A stretch of 64,000 bases of DNA from Gonocerus acuteangulatus (GCA_946811695.1 OX328130.1:68556745-68620744), one strand, 5' to 3'. Positions 10,670 through 20,964 are shown, counted from the stretch's first letter. Made by a program: numbers and translations. The notes: generated from the letters alone by a model not told the origin.

Positions 10670-11974
10670 TCAGGTTTCCATGTCTTCACCACTTTTTTTG
10701 GAATTTTGTTTTTGTTTCCGCCTAGGAGGAGGCGGGGTTTTAAAGTCCTCACTATTTTGTACCCCGCCCTGTGACTGGGGTACATTAGTGTTTTCACGTC
10801 GATCCCGGGAGCGAGGAGAAACGGACCGCTCACGGGGAGGTAGAGGGAGAGAGGTGTTGGCTATGCCTGGGAGAGAGGGAGAGGGTGGGAGTGGAGAGAG
10901 AGAGGGAGGGAGTGGAGAGAGAGTGGGAGTGAGTGGAGAGGGAGGGAGTGTGGAGTGGGAGGGAGTGAGTGGAGGGGATGAGTTACAGCCAGTCTGTGAC
11001 GAAGCCGCAGCCTTGGCTCTGGCTACTAGAATCTTCGGAACAGTAGCTACAGAAATATAGTCATCTGTCTGAATACCTATTTCCTTAACTTCCTTTCGTA
11101 CATTCCTAGCTACTTCTGAATAACTTTTATTAATTGGTTGGCTTTCTTTATATTTCCTTCTAGCTACACTATAAGGTACTTTTTCTTTGAACTGGATTGT
11201 TTTAATTTCCTTTTCTTCTATTAACTTGGGGCATTTAATATCTAGGCTTGGGTGGTGGTTCCCACAATTTACACAGTTTGGGACAATTGTTTCACACGGA
11301 GTACCGCTATGTAATGGTTTGGAACAGAAATTACATATCGGTTCTTTAACACATTTATCTGCAAAATGACCAAGTTTAAGACAAGTCCTGCAGCGGATTG
11401 GGTTAGGGATATACATTTTAACTCTTAATTTTTGGTATCCTACATTAATGGTTTCTGGGAGGGTCGGCACTGAAAATGTAAGAACGTACAAATGTGTGTG
11501 TTTTTCTATTCCTGACCTCCTAGTAATTATTCTTTTAATTTCCATCACATTAAAGCATTTCAATTCCTCCAATATTTCAGTCGGATCGATTCCTTCCAAG
11601 TCTGGACAAAATATGACGCCTTTTGTTATATTTAACTTCTCATGCGCGCTCACTTTTACTTTTATTGTAGGTCCAAAATTATTTAATTTTAACAATTTAT
11701 CTGATTGCTCTTTTGAGGTTGTTTCAACCAAAATTGTCCCATTTCTTAACTTTTTTACATTTTTAGGCTCCCCGCAAAGGTTATTTATCGTTTTAGATAG
11801 TAAAAAAGGCGATAATTTTGTAAGATCACCTTCCTCATCCCTTTTAATAATTAAAAATTTATTTTTATTTTGTGAAACCTCTGCTAAGGTATTTTTGTAA
11901 TTATCCAGATCATTGAATATATTTCTTTTAAATCTTTTTGTTTTTGGGGAGCGTATGTCGGGGGGTTTATTCAT
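10670..11974 (-). CDS. Retrotransposon ORF1: zinc-knuckle protein
   Basis: A 434-aa protein expected to bind element RNA and form the ribonucleoprotein with ORF2. Three tandem zinc knuckles: C195-C198-H203-C208 (CRTCLKLGHFADKC), C214-C217-H222-C227 (CNFCSKPLHSGTPC) and a variant at C234-C237-H240/241-C248. Residues about 85-190 precede the knuckles where related ORF1 proteins carry an RRM-like fold (inferred from position only). Residues about 330-385 are very Pro/Ser-rich (repeats such as LPPSPL), followed by an Arg/Lys-rich tail. The opposite-strand frame at 10680-11060 is a shadow of this low-complexity part. Start: the first ATG of the open frame (11974), followed by a basic segment PKTKRFKRN. 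Confidence 0.9.
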   Translation of the reverse strand: MNKPPDIRSPKTKRFKRNIFNDLDNYKNTLAEVSQNKNKFLIIKRDEEGDLTKLSPFLLSKTINNLCGEPKNVKKLRNGTILVETTSKEQSDKLLKLNNFGPTIKVKVSAHEKLNITKGVIFCPDLEGIDPTEILEELKCFNVMEIKRIITRRSGIEKHTHLYVLTFSVPTLPETINVGYQKLRVKMYIPNPIRCRTCLKLGHFADKCVKEPICNFCSKPLHSGTPCETIVPNCVNCGNHHPSLDIKCPKLIEEKEIKTIQFKEKVPYSVARRKYKESQPINKSYSEVARNVRKEVKEIGIQTDDYISVATVPKILVARAKAAASSQTGCNSSPPLTPSHSTLPPSPLTPTLSPLPPSLSPLPPSPSLPGIANTSLPLPPRERSVSPRSRDRRENTNVPQSQGGVQNSEDFKTPPPPRRKQKQNSKKSGEDMET

Positions 11975-12450
11975 TATGAAGGTTTTTATTAGTATTTGAT
12001 TCGAAGCCCTTGCAACTAAAGTATAAAGAAAGTGAACAATAAATAATATTGGGGTTTTAAAAATAAAATAGAATGAAAAACAGAAACAGAAAAAAATTTT
12101 CCACTTATCTGGCCGGACAAATAGGCCTTTGTCCGGTTAATCCTGTAAAATGCCAGGAGTGTTACACCTTCCTGTTCCTACAGCCTCCTGGAAGCATGTG
12201 AGCTCCAGGGCCTATAGGTGTCTTCTTCGTATCAATTATACACTACTTAGCAAGAATGACTACTAAATGAGAATTTTAACACTAATAATAACACTAATTC
12301 ACTGTTAAATAACACAAATTAACTAAATATTAGAGAGCACTTTTACAGGTTAGTTTTCACTAGCAAAGAAAAAACAGCTGTTCGCTAACAATTTGGTTTC
12401 ACCGCTATTAGGACGAACCATAACTACGGACGGCTGGTTCGTTGGCTCCG
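11975..12450 (-). promoter_or_regulatory. Putative 5' UTR/internal promoter region
   Basis: About 475 bp upstream of ORF1 without coding capacity. It holds two small inverted repeats: ggccggacaaa/tttgtccgg (about 12111-12135) and gaacca...tggttc (about 12414-12440). Elements of this group start transcription from within the 5' UTR, so a promoter is expected here, but I see no decisive motif. The 5' boundary is a guess. Confidence 0.35.
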
Positions 12451-13050
12451 ATTCCCCAACAAGCTGTTGGTAATCGTTCGTTGCTCGATATTGGTTCAAT
12501 GGCTATGTAATTTCATTTTATATTTTGTAAAAATTCCCAAATTGGGTTCATGAAAGCTCCTTCAAAGGGTTCATAAAAATACTTTGGCTAATTCGTAGAT
12601 AAGAATTGCTGGAGTTAATTATCTTTGAGAAACAAGAATCATTTAAGCAATGGTTGAAGTAATGTTATAAATGTATACCCCTATATATAAATATGAAACA
12701 GGCTTTTATATAATTTCTAAGAATATTATTCAAGATATTAACCCAGGTTGGGGATAACTTACAAAACTTTTATTGTAAATCTTACGTATTTTGTGTAAGG
12801 TCAGATAAGGGCTTTTGTGACTTCGAAGACCACACCCAAAGACATCTAGACCAGGCACCAGGTATGCTTGAAATCGCAATGGAAGACATTTGGTAGGCTT
12901 AGTGTTCAGAAAATAGTTTTTTTTTTTTTGTGTATTGTACCCATATTGGCAATTCTTGTTCTTTCAATCGCTTTGTAAGAAAGTATTAAAACAATTTTTT
13001 TCAACAAACAATTACTTTATTTAATCATCCCATTTTATTGGCAGACATTA
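12451..13050. other. Unassigned non-coding stretch
   Basis: AT-rich with no gene, TIR or SINE box that I recognise. Confidence 0.4.
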
Positions 13051-13063
13051 TATATATATATAT

Positions 13064-13737
13064 AGTGGAGCATCACTTATACGAAACATTCAGTTATAGG
13101 AATAATTTCTCTTTCCCCGGCGAAACTCCATTTAATCTTGTATAATGAATTATTCACTTGTGAGATATTCAGTTATACGCAATATCCACTTATACGAAAG
13201 CTAATTTGTTCCCTTGGTATAAATATTATTCAGTTATACGAAGAGACAACAGCTTTTCCACGAAATATTACAGACTTACCAGTGTATCTCCCCTCCACTC
13301 TCTCGTTTTTCATTTCTCTATACAGTAGTCGTTCTAGTAGCCGTGTTCTATTGTACTTTCAGTTTTTAAAATTATTAAAAAAACAAGAACAAAACTTAGG
13401 CTTGAAGGCAAGATAAAAATAATAGAAGAAATTGATGACAACCCCAACGAAACAAAAATAAACATTGCTATACGGTTGAAATTACCTTTGTCAACCCTTG
13501 CGACTATTATCGGTAGGAGAAAAGGAATCAAGGAGAATTTTGTGATATGAAACTTGAAAATATAATAATGTACAGCGCTATCTCAGAAGAAAATATGTAC
13601 TGAAAATAAAATTATGACTTTTTTATGAAGAATTTTAAAATACCCACGAAACCTAGTACTATTCAGTTATACGAAATATTCACTTATACGAAACAGTTTC
13701 CGTTTCCCCTCACATTCGTATAAGTGAGACTCCACTG
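13064..13737 (+). mobile_element. Tigger/pogo-like non-autonomous element T2
   Basis: Ends are agtggagcatcacttatacg (left) and the inverse cgtataagtgagactccactg (right), followed by TA at 13738. The phrase cacttatacgaaa / cagttatacg recurs subterminally on both sides. The interior codes for a helix-turn-helix remnant (13392-13550). TA target and TIR style fit Tc1/mariner-pogo. The left end abuts (TA)n. Length 674 bp, far below an autonomous element. Confidence 0.8.
13392..13550 (+). pseudogene. CENP-B/Tigger HTH domain remnant
   Basis: A 52-codon open stretch reading LEGKIKIIEEIDDNPNETK then INIAIRLKLPLSTLATIIG matches the N-terminal CENP-B-type helix-turn-helix of pogo/Tigger transposases (pattern: ...K..II.E.....K...IA..L.I..STL.TI). 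In that family this domain binds the terminal repeats. The DDE catalytic part is absent and the frame closes at 13550. It lies inside the TIR element 13064-13737, which explains its origin. Confidence 0.75.
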
Positions 13738-13773
13738 TATATATATATATATGTATATATATATATACATATA

Positions 13774-13822
<49 letters not shown>
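13738..13822. repeat. (TA)n microsatellite
   Basis: TA dinucleotide tract interrupted by a few TATG/TACA steps, adjoining the right end of the Tigger-like element. Open frames of alternating I/Y here are artefacts. Confidence 0.95.
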
Positions 13823-14450
13823 CTCACATTTTTTCCGTGACCTATGGTGATGAAACGCCGAACATTGTTATCTGCACTTCCGGATTGCGACACCGGGTCA
13901 ACGCCAACCGAGGGTTTTTTCGGAAGAAACATGTTCAAGAGGAAGAAACTTCCCAAGTTGCAGAGGGCTGAATATCCGCAGTTGAAAGTCATAAATTAAC
14001 AAAAAATATAAACAAATACTTAACACTGATGTTAGTAAAAAAAATATGAAATCATTTAACGTGATACAACATTTTCTCCTGATCTGATAAAAATCTCATA
14101 TTCCCGCCATCTCGGAAGGAGGTTTAAGGAAAATATTGAGCCCCTATGGGAAATCCTTGTTATGTTCGGAGAAATGGGAGAAGATATTGAGAGAACTGGG
14201 CCATATGGTACAGCTGAGCCAGATGTGGCCTATTCAAGCTCGGGTGGCTGTTACTAGTCTCTGCACAATCCTTCCGAACATTTCTGCATTTTCTCGATGG
14301 ATTACAAAGTTTCATTTTACTTTCTGACAAATGGTATGTAATCTTTGAAACGTGTTTTCACTATCTTATACTATTTTTTAACAATTTTTTTTTCACTAAA
14401 AATAGCTTTATACTATGTCCAATTACATACACACAAACACACACACACAC
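13823..14450. other. Unassigned stretch
   Basis: No recognisable gene. A (CA)n run at about 14428-14455 forms the insertion site of the next element. Confidence 0.4.
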
Positions 14451-14462
14451 ACACATATCTTT

Positions 14463-14609
14463 CTGGGAGAGGCACTGAAACCAGAAAACCTAGTGAGCCT
14501 GATCCTAGCTAAAGTTGAGAACTGGAAGGATGTAGCGGATTACGCTGCTTTCATGGGCAAGAAGCTCCGTATATTGGAACGGCAGAGAAAAGGCCAGACT
14601 GCGGCTTAA
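14463..14609 (+). pseudogene. R1-clade ORF2 C-terminus fragment
   Basis: Reads LGEALKPENLVSLILAKVEN and WKDVADYAAFMGKKLRILER, then stops. The pattern (L.PENLV.L.L....W..VA.FA......K...ER) is the extreme C-terminus of R1/TRAS-type ORF2 proteins, downstream of the Cys/His motif. No promoter or start codon belongs to it. A second R1-like C-terminus lies at 45324-45501. Confidence 0.75.
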
Positions 14610-14778
14610 ATATGTAGTCCAATAAGAAGAAGGCATAAGGCCAACACTCCCCCTACGAAGTAGTGGATGAGGGCGGTTCCGTAGGGTGGTTGAGGTGAAA
14701 AGGGAGGTGGTTGTTTTAGTGAGTAGGAATTTCACACTGTTGTGGGATAGCCCACTTCGTCTGATGAAAGATTTTTCC

Positions 14779-14813
<35 letters not shown>
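14463..14813 (+). mobile_element. 5'-truncated R1-like retrotransposon, 12-bp TSD
   Basis: A perfect direct repeat acacatatcttt flanks the insert (14451-14462 and 14814-14825). It holds the last about 49 codons of ORF2, a GC-richer 3' UTR of about 170 bp and a poly(A) of about 35 (14779-14813). The copy is severely 5'-truncated and inserted at the edge of a (CA)n tract. Confidence 0.92.
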
Positions 14814-14815
<2 letters not shown>

Positions 14816-14892
14816 ACATATCTTTATTATGTTTATTATGTCCTTTAGCATTCCTGAATTACTTAAATGTGGAATGAGATCAGTAATAAAAA

Positions 14893-15405
14893 CACGCGCA
14901 ATGTTGGGCAAAACTAAAAACTAAAATTATAACTACATTCACTTTTTAGAATAAACTAAATCTAAAAATTGCAACCTATAAAAAAAACTGAACCTAAAAT
15001 TAAATTAAACTCATGGATATTGAACTAAAACTAAAACATTGGAAATTTATCAAAAACTATATTAAAGCTTTATTTTAGTTAAGTCTAGTTTTACAAAAAT
15101 AACCTGAATTACTGAAAATAGGGGTCTCCCGCGGTCTAGTGGCTAGCGCGTTAGATTCATAAGCGGGAGATGGTGGGTTCGATCCCCACCGGTGGCAGGA
15201 ATTCTCTTATCCCACGGCTCGTTGGGAAAATTCCTTGCTACACCCAGGATGTCGGCGCTAATGGCCTAGTTGTCATAAAAAAAACAAAAACAAAAAAAAA
15301 AACAACAACAACAACTTACTGCAAATCATATGTTATCTGGATAAATAAGGAAGTTATTAAAACTAATAGAACTGGTTTTCATTTTGTTTTAAATAGGCTG
15401 ATGTT
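14893..15405 (+). mobile_element. hAT-like MITE family G, split by a SINE
   Basis: Starts near caatgttgggcaaaactaaa and continues as a series of aaactaaaa motifs. It is interrupted by SINE B at 15120-15315 and resumes with gcaaatcatatgttatctgg to ttttgttttaaatagg. The reverse copy at 20005-20340 contains the corresponding sequence uninterrupted, confirming the split. The terminus is hAT-like (CARTGTTGGGCAA); no TSD found for the MITE itself. Confidence 0.65.
15120..15315 (+). mobile_element. SINE family B, copy 1, with TSD
   Basis: A tRNA-like head (gggtctcccgcggtctagtg... resembling a tRNA-Glu D-arm; B box gggttcgatccccac) is followed by a body with gatgtcggcgctaatggcc and an A/AAC-rich tail. 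An 11-bp TSD with one mismatch (ttactgaaaat 15109-15119; ttactgcaaat 15316-15326) flanks it. It interrupts hAT-like element G. Pol III transcription and LINE-supplied retrotransposition are expected for this class. Confidence 0.88.
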
Positions 15406-15745
15406 GTAATTATTTTTTCCCCATTATAATTCATAAATAAACACTCTTTATTTAAACGAAAATACATACATACCTATTTTTTTGCCCTTGTTCTGAATCA
15501 AAGTATCAACGCTAATTATTAAAGATAGACCAAACGAATCGAGGAAAATTAGATTTCTCGACACCAAAATTTGCAGTTTAGAGTTGTCTACATGTAATTG
15601 TAGCGTTTTACTCCAACACCACATGTTGATTTGGAGTCTGAAAAACGCATTAGCAGATTTTTTAGCTTCAACGTTTCCAGGAAGCATTTCCGGACTGAGT
15701 TGATAGGAAGGTTTTTTCTCAAATTCTAATTTCCTATAAGTACCT

Positions 15746-15852
15746 TACTGGTTCGACTCTCGCCTCGGCCGGGGTTTTTCTCATTCGTCGATGAAATTCT
15801 CGTGGTTGAACCATGTCGGCGCTAATGGCCCAATTATCGGTTCGGCGAAAAA
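15746..15852 (+). mobile_element. 5'-truncated SINE B relative
   Basis: Begins within the T-arm (actggttcgactctcgcc) and retains the body phrase catgtcggcgctaatggccc, ending in a short A-run. The 8-bp direct repeat aagtacct (15738-15745 and 15853-15860) supports an insertion of just this fragment. Confidence 0.7.
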
Positions 15853-15957
15853 AAGTACCTCAAACACTACTTTCAGGCCAACATGTAAATCAATTTTAAC
15901 GCTCCAATGGTCGCGTGAGATCTCTGGGATACAGAGCATCTTACGCAGGCTGTCTAA

Positions 15958-17075
15958 GGGTACGTTCATGGTGAGGATTCATTCTGCGATGCTACGATAG
16001 CTACTCCCATGAGCGCTGCCCCGATGCATTCTACATCGATGGAGGGTGTTCATGCTGACTCACCATTGCATTGGTTCTTGCTGGGAGTAAAGTATCCTTC
16101 AACAGTGAATTAGCTTTTGTTTATGAAAAAGCTCTGCTTATGTTAGTGAGAAAAAATGAGCCTTTACAATTAGTTCGCGATGTTCCTGACAAAGAAAAAG
16201 GGATTGGTTTCTTACTCGGAAAAATTAATGGAATCCTATTAATTTTAGCGAGTTGGATAGACTAGAGTCGCTTAAATTAATATAATTATATTAATTGCGA
16301 GTTGGATTGGCTAGAGTTTTCTCATATCTTCTTGAGCGAGTGGAGCGTAGCGTAGCGATCGGAAACGCATATCATGTATTGCTTAATAAATGTAAAAGAT
16401 CCAAAAAAGAGAGAGAGAAAAGGAATAAAGTATGTTTGTTTACAAATATCGTTTTGTTATCCTTCATAACCTGCAAAACAGTCAACTTTAATGCTTAATA
16501 ACTTTTTTCATAGTTGAGAGAATTGATTTTGATCATATTAACCTTTTTATTAATAAATATTACTTGCCATTATCTAATATGAATTATAACCGTAGATAAC
16601 GAGTCAAGAAGTAAAAGATAACCAGCAAAGAACCTGTAAGCTAATCAGTAAGCTTATCAGCGAGTACGAGTAACAGTTATAAATCACTTAACTAAATAAA
16701 TACTTCAAAAGTAACTGGATGTGGTCTTCGCAAAAAGACCCAATTTTCTTTCATCTCGACAACGAAATAACCAAAAAAGAATAATCACACAAGATGAAGT
16801 AATGAGAGAGGGTAGGTGACCTGCGCACTAGAGTCCTTTTGAAGGAACCAATCACAGTCAGGCCCACATCTCGGCTTCCCTCCTCACTGCGAGGAGAAAA
16901 CAAAATATTTGTTTTTCCCCGCGGTCACTGCGCGAGTGCGAGAATAGCATCGGAAGTAAGGATCCTCACTATGAACACTCCCACCTTAATACATGTGTTT
17001 GTTTTACATCGGGGCAGCGCTCATCGGAGTAGCTATCGTAGCATCGCAGAATGAATCCTCACCATGAACGTACCC
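15958..17075. mobile_element. PIF/Harbinger-like MITE with TAA TSD
   Basis: Terminal inverted repeats of about 75 bp begin gggtacgttcatggtgagga (left) and mirror this at 17075. Both ends are flanked by TAA (15955-15957, 17076-17078), the typical Harbinger target. The arms share ttcattctgcgatgctacga and agctactcc...gagcgctgccccgatg. 1118 bp; the interior has no transposase and contains a decayed M1-like segment at 16220-16530. Confidence 0.85.
16220..16530 (-). mobile_element. Decayed M1-like segment nested in a MITE
   Basis: Contains gcgagttggattggctagag, cttcttgagcgagtggagcg and cggaaacgcat in the reverse order of M1 (583-1148), followed by ctttaatgcttaataactt. No terminus of M1 is preserved. 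It sits inside the Harbinger-like element and so was either captured or inserted there. Confidence 0.6.
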
Positions 17076-17640
17076 TAAGGGGCGCAAGTGCGCGGGTCTA
17101 GCTATACCCTTTACTATTCCTAGAGCAGGTAGTGGCTGATAGGTCAGTTCTGGTCTGATGCTACTCCAAGCAGTAACTATCCACTAAAACTATTTTGTAT
17201 CTCATAGATACCACGCGACCATATTATTACTTTTAGAAAAGAAGGCACATTGGTGCCATACGTACCACAAAATAAAAACAACAACAAAATAAACGTACTT
17301 ATGATATCACGTATGAATATGGATGCGGCGATTGATGAAGAAACAGGGGTAAAAAAGATAGCACCGAGAGAACCAAAACTATAAAGCGATGCCAAATGTT
17401 TTGGGCAAACAAGACTACAAGGCTCACCCAGTATAAATGCAAGGGGTGCGGCCAATATTTATGTCTCTATCATTGCACATTATATTGTCCAGATGGATGT
17501 AAAGTGGATGATGATACAGAAGACGTTTTTTGAAGTTATATATTTCTACAAAATATTATTAATATTTGCCCTAATATTTCCCACCTACTTGTTATTTGTA
17601 TATTTCAACTATATAAGTTTGCATATAATAAATAAATAAC

Positions 17641-17817
17641 GGGGGCTCCCGTGGTCTAATGGCTAGCGCCTTGGATTCATAAGCGGGAGATGGTGGGTTC
17701 GATTCCCAACCTCCGGCAGGAATTATATCATCCCACGGCTCGCTGGTAAAATTCCTCGCTGCACCCTGGATGTCGGCGCTAATGACCTAGATGTAGATGC
17801 GCCGTTAAAAAAATAAA
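17641..17817 (+). mobile_element. SINE family B, copy 2
   Basis: Head ggctcccgtggtctaatggc, B box gggttcgattcccaac, body ccctggatgtcggcgctaat and end gatgcgccgtta plus an A/AAAT tail. The flanks share taaataaataac on both sides, a plausible but low-complexity TSD. Confidence 0.85.
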
Positions 17818-17841
17818 TAAATAAATAACATATAATACAAT

Positions 17842-17941
17842 GGAAGGTGAGGAATAACCCTTCAAAGTTCAACATGTACATTTATTATATAATACAAGTA
17901 TATGTTGAACTTTGAAGGGTTATTCCTCACCTTGGATTGTA
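17842..17941. repeat. Palindrome with ~38-bp arms
   Basis: ggtgaggaataacccttcaa / agttcaacat is followed after 26 bp of AT-rich spacer by its inverse (atgttgaactttgaagggtt...). The arms are nearly perfect. It lies just 3' of SINE B copy 2. No gene. Confidence 0.9.
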
Positions 17942-17944
17942 TTA

Positions 17945-18780
17945 TTAATTAATACCCTTCCCTTTTTCATCAACATATTTAAATAAATAACTTTTTCTTG
18001 GTAAATTTACTAATTTTTTATATATATTAATCTCCTGTTAAGAGTTTTTGTTCATTCTTAATACAATAGATAAAGTTATTTACCACCAATGGTAGTTTCA
18101 ATGGCGCGACCATTGGAGTGTTAATAGGGGTCATTCTCGGTATCTATTGTCTAGGATTGAGGAAGAAATTTTTCATAAATTCTTTGGTAAAGGCATTCCT
18201 TCGGAATGTACTTAAGCCAATGTCAATGATGTAATTAAAAATTCTTTTAAAAGTTAATATAAAACTCTTTAATGAAAGTCTTATATTGTTCATTCCTTCA
18301 AGTAAAATAAAATACTTATTATGTTTAATTATTATTAATTACATCGCCCTATATTAGAATGTAAAATATTAGATGCAAATGGCTAAAGATGTCCAGCGTT
18401 CATTAATAAATAATAAATATGTCCATTAAATGAAAAATTTCTTCATATAAATAAATTAAATGAAATGAAGTGTTTAATGACTACGCGTTTCTGTGATAGA
18501 TTTTTCTATTTTTATTTATTGGTTTATTTGAAATATGTACATATTGCATTAGTATTTCTAAAATGATACACACACAAAATCAACTGAAAATGTGTCTTCT
18601 TGCCTATTTAGGGGGAATAGGATTAAGACAGGAAGAGTGACACAGGAGTACAAGATCTGAAGCTAGGTACATACAGTGTTGATGGTTGATAAACAGATAT
18701 TTACCAATGTCTTTCATAGTCAAAACTAAAAAAAAAAAAAAACAGCGATTTTTGAGTTGTTTCACTTCAGAAATACTAGT
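17945..18780. other. Mostly unassigned; H-like piece at 18115-18215
   Basis: The segment around 18122-18215 (ggggtcattctcggtatcta ... gaagaaatttttcataaatt ... ccttcggaatg) is a diverged relative of the family H end seen at 62140-62255. The remainder is AT-rich and unrecognised. Confidence 0.4.
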
Positions 18781-18801
18781 GCGATATATGAACTGTACAA
18801 T

Positions 18802-19648
18802 ACAATACAATATTTCCGGGCTGACCTCCACAGTGGGAGCGCACCGCGGCCAATCGACCTATTGTGCTTACCCGTCGTTGTCTCCCCTCAGAGTATTACC
18901 TTCCAGTAGTCCAGAAGTCTCCTAATGGATATTTCACTTGGTTCAAGATTGGTATCCTTTGTGTCACCAAAGTACCTAAACCGTATATGATCTAACCGCT
19001 CACAGTCACGGATGAGGTGTAACGGTGTCTCTTCTTCTGCTCCACACCATCTACAGGTGGGGGAGTTGACCAGCTTCATCCTATAAAGGTGCTTATTCAG
19101 TTTGCAGTGTCCCGTAATTATTCCAATTGCTTCTCTGAGTTCCATTCTGTTTAGGAGCTTCAGCTCCTTCCAGGGTTCTCCAGAGGGCTTTTGAATAAAG
19201 CATTTGGTGTGCCTCAAAGTCTGGTTCTCCCAAAGGTTTTGCTGCTTCCCACGCAGCCAATGGTGAATTATCTGTTTGAATAATGATGGTGGTGCCCCAC
19301 AAAAGGGAGCAGGGCCAATTGGTACAATAGCGGCACCTCTTCCTGCAAGTAGGTCCGCTCTTTCATTGCCAGGGATTCCACTGTGCCCAGGTATCCAGTG
19401 GATCTCAACACAGTTTCTGTTCTTGGCCAATTCATTTAGTTCCATTCTACATTCCCTGACCAGTTTAGATTTAGTCATTGGGTTGCTTAAAGCTTTACAA
19501 GCAGCCAGGCTATCCGTTAGGATATTAATCCTTTTCTGGCTGTGTTGTCTTCCTCTCAACTGAATTGCGGCAGCAAGGATTGCATATACCTCAGCCTGGA
19601 AGACCGATGGCTCTCTTCCTAAGGCAATGTGGGTGCCCCCCCCCCCCT
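18802..19648 (-). mobile_element. 5'-truncated non-LTR retrotransposon, 18-bp TSD
   Basis: Flanked by a perfect 18-bp direct repeat atatatgaactgtacaat (18784-18801 and 19649-19666). Read on the minus strand it ends in an (ATTGT)n tail and not poly(A). At the 5' junction there is a run of about 12 G on the element strand (19636-19647), which is not part of the coding frame. This is a clean target-primed insertion. Confidence 0.93.
18888..19646 (-). pseudogene. Retrotransposon RNase H and C-terminal region
   Basis: Open from the truncation point at about 19646 to the stop at 18888 (about 250 codons). RNase H residues are visible: QAEVYAILAA (glutamate), NILTDSLAACKAL (aspartate), WIPGHSGIPGNERADLLAG (histidine and aspartate); the first catalytic Asp is lost with the 5' truncation. 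The C-terminus has TGHCKLNKHLYRMKLV and the motif CRWCG...ETPLHLIRDC. This is a different lineage from the intact ORF2 at 6543-10226. The frame is still uninterrupted, suggesting a fairly recent insertion, but it lacks EN, RT and a start. Confidence 0.85.
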
Positions 19649-19701
19649 ATATATGAACTGTACAATCGCCAAGTTTGTTGACACAAATATATATTTTGTG
19701 T

Positions 19702-19830
19702 ACGAATTTTAGGACGGGTTATCTATAGGTTACTACCCTTTTATATCCAGTATAGGCCTGGTGCATTTTCTTTTTTCACAAGAAAAGTCACCATCCCTAG
19801 TGGGAATCGAAACCACGACCGAAACGACGA
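19702..19830 (-). mobile_element. SINE family C fragment
   Basis: Reverse copy of the family C body (ttttaggacgggttatctat; aggttactacccttttatat) up to the B box gtgggaatcgaaaccacga. The A-box half is missing; SINE A sequence begins immediately after, so this is a junction of two SINE fragments. Confidence 0.75.
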
Positions 19831-19831
19831 C

Positions 19832-19995
19832 GATGCTGGAGTCATTAGCACCCAAGGTACCCATTATTAAATTAATTAAAGGTTGGGTTGGCCTAGGGAC
19901 GGTCAGAGAGGCCGAATTCTACCCATGAACGAAGACACTAGAAGAAAAAATCTTTAGTGCGTGCTTGGGATTTCAACTCAGGCCCTCTGCTTCCA
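19832..19995 (-). mobile_element. SINE family A fragment
   Basis: Reverse copy of the central part of family A: gctggagtcattagcaccca, aggttgggttggcctaggga, ctagaagaaaaaatctttag and a degraded tRNA head. It belongs to the subtype with gacggtcagagaggccgaat, also seen at 55344-55530. Confidence 0.75.
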
Positions 19996-20004
19996 AAACC
20001 AGCC

Positions 20005-20340
20005 TATTTAAAACAAAATGAAAACAAGTTCAATTAGTTTTAATAATTTATTTAATTATTGAAATAACATATGATTTACGTTAAATTTCACATTATTTTA
20101 GTAAAACTAAATAAACTAAAGCTTTAATTTAGTTCTTATTCAATTCCCAATGATCTAGTTTTAGTTTTAGTTTATCTAATATCCATTAAATAATGATTTA
20201 ACTATAGCGATAATAACAATAAATAAGTAATATCCATTAATTAATTTAATTTTTGTTTTAGTTTTCTTAGGTTGTAATTTTTAGTTTAGATTTAGTTTAT
20301 TCTAAAAAGTGAATGTAGTTTTAATTTTAGTTTTTAGTTT
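20005..20340 (-). mobile_element. hAT-like family G, copy 2
   Basis: Inverse of 14893-15405 without the SINE: cctatttaaaacaaaatgaa at the left and agtgaatgtagttttaattt at the right, with many tttagttttag motifs. Degraded; the terminus cannot be fixed. Confidence 0.6.
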
Positions 20341-20361
20341 TAATAATTTATTTAATATTCG

Positions 20362-20364
<3 letters not shown>

Positions 20365-20440
<76 letters not shown>
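20365..20440. repeat. (TA)n microsatellite
   Basis: Uninterrupted TA repeat of about 75 bp. Confidence 0.97.
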
Positions 20441-20441
<1 letters not shown>

Positions 20442-20964
20442 ATAAATGAGTTAAATAAGAAAAATGTTTAACGACCCAGCTTTTCTGTGCACCATAAAGA
20501 AGGTTCATCCTTGAAATACTTTAGCTGTAAAACTGAAAGACCTCCCAGCCCTTTCTTTTGGAGAAGAGCTTGAAACATTAGAGTCGGCCCTAAAAACACT
20601 GAATCCCTCAGACGGGAGCCCTCAAGGAGTCTCGTGGGAAAACGCCACTTCTTCAGGGCCTTTTCAAAAAGACAGGAAAATACACCACCGCCTAATTCTA
20701 GGCTAATTGTTCTTCTAAAGAGTTAATTAGTAGAGGGGGAGTGTTATCAAAAGAACTTCTAGTTCTTCCTCGTCTTCCAGTTGTTTCCATTATTCTAGAC
20801 TCTTTTTAAAAGGAGTTCTTCGCTTCGGTTCTTTTTTTCTTTTTTCTTTACAGAACTCCATACATTTGGATCTATTTTTTAAGGTAGCTTTCTCAAAACT
20901 TGAGAGCGCACGGTTGACGGAAGACTAAAAAATGTTTCTTTTTTCTTAAGTAACAAAGATATGT

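Larger units (their letters stand above)
6020..12450 (-). mobile_element. Full-length I-like non-LTR retrotransposon
   Basis: A complete two-ORF retrotransposon read on the minus strand: 5' region (about 12450-11975), ORF1 (11974-10670), a 443-bp spacer, ORF2 (10226-6543), a 3' UTR (6542-6297) and then T-rich sequence on the plus strand (A-rich tail on the element strand). Two long homopolymer blocks (about 6258-6296 and 6133-6188) and TTA/TTTA repeats lie to the left, so the exact 3' end is uncertain. RNase H in ORF2 and three zinc knuckles in ORF1 suggest the I group. I could not find a convincing TSD. Both ORFs are open, so this is a young or active-looking copy. Confidence 0.85.

Noticed and set aside
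10680..11060. 126-codon plus-strand frame opposite ORF1
   Set aside because: Shadow of the Pro/Ser-rich low-complexity part of ORF1 on the other strand.
13684..13992. Frames of alternating Ile/Tyr, here and at other (TA)n sites (20302, 21010, 26132, 27409, 33378, 45598, 49401, 55805)
   Set aside because: Artefacts of TA microsatellites, which have no stop codon in these frames.
15120..15200. tRNA-like heads as functional tRNA genes
   Set aside because: They continue into SINE bodies with A-tails and TSDs, recur several times, and the anticodon arms do not pair cleanly.
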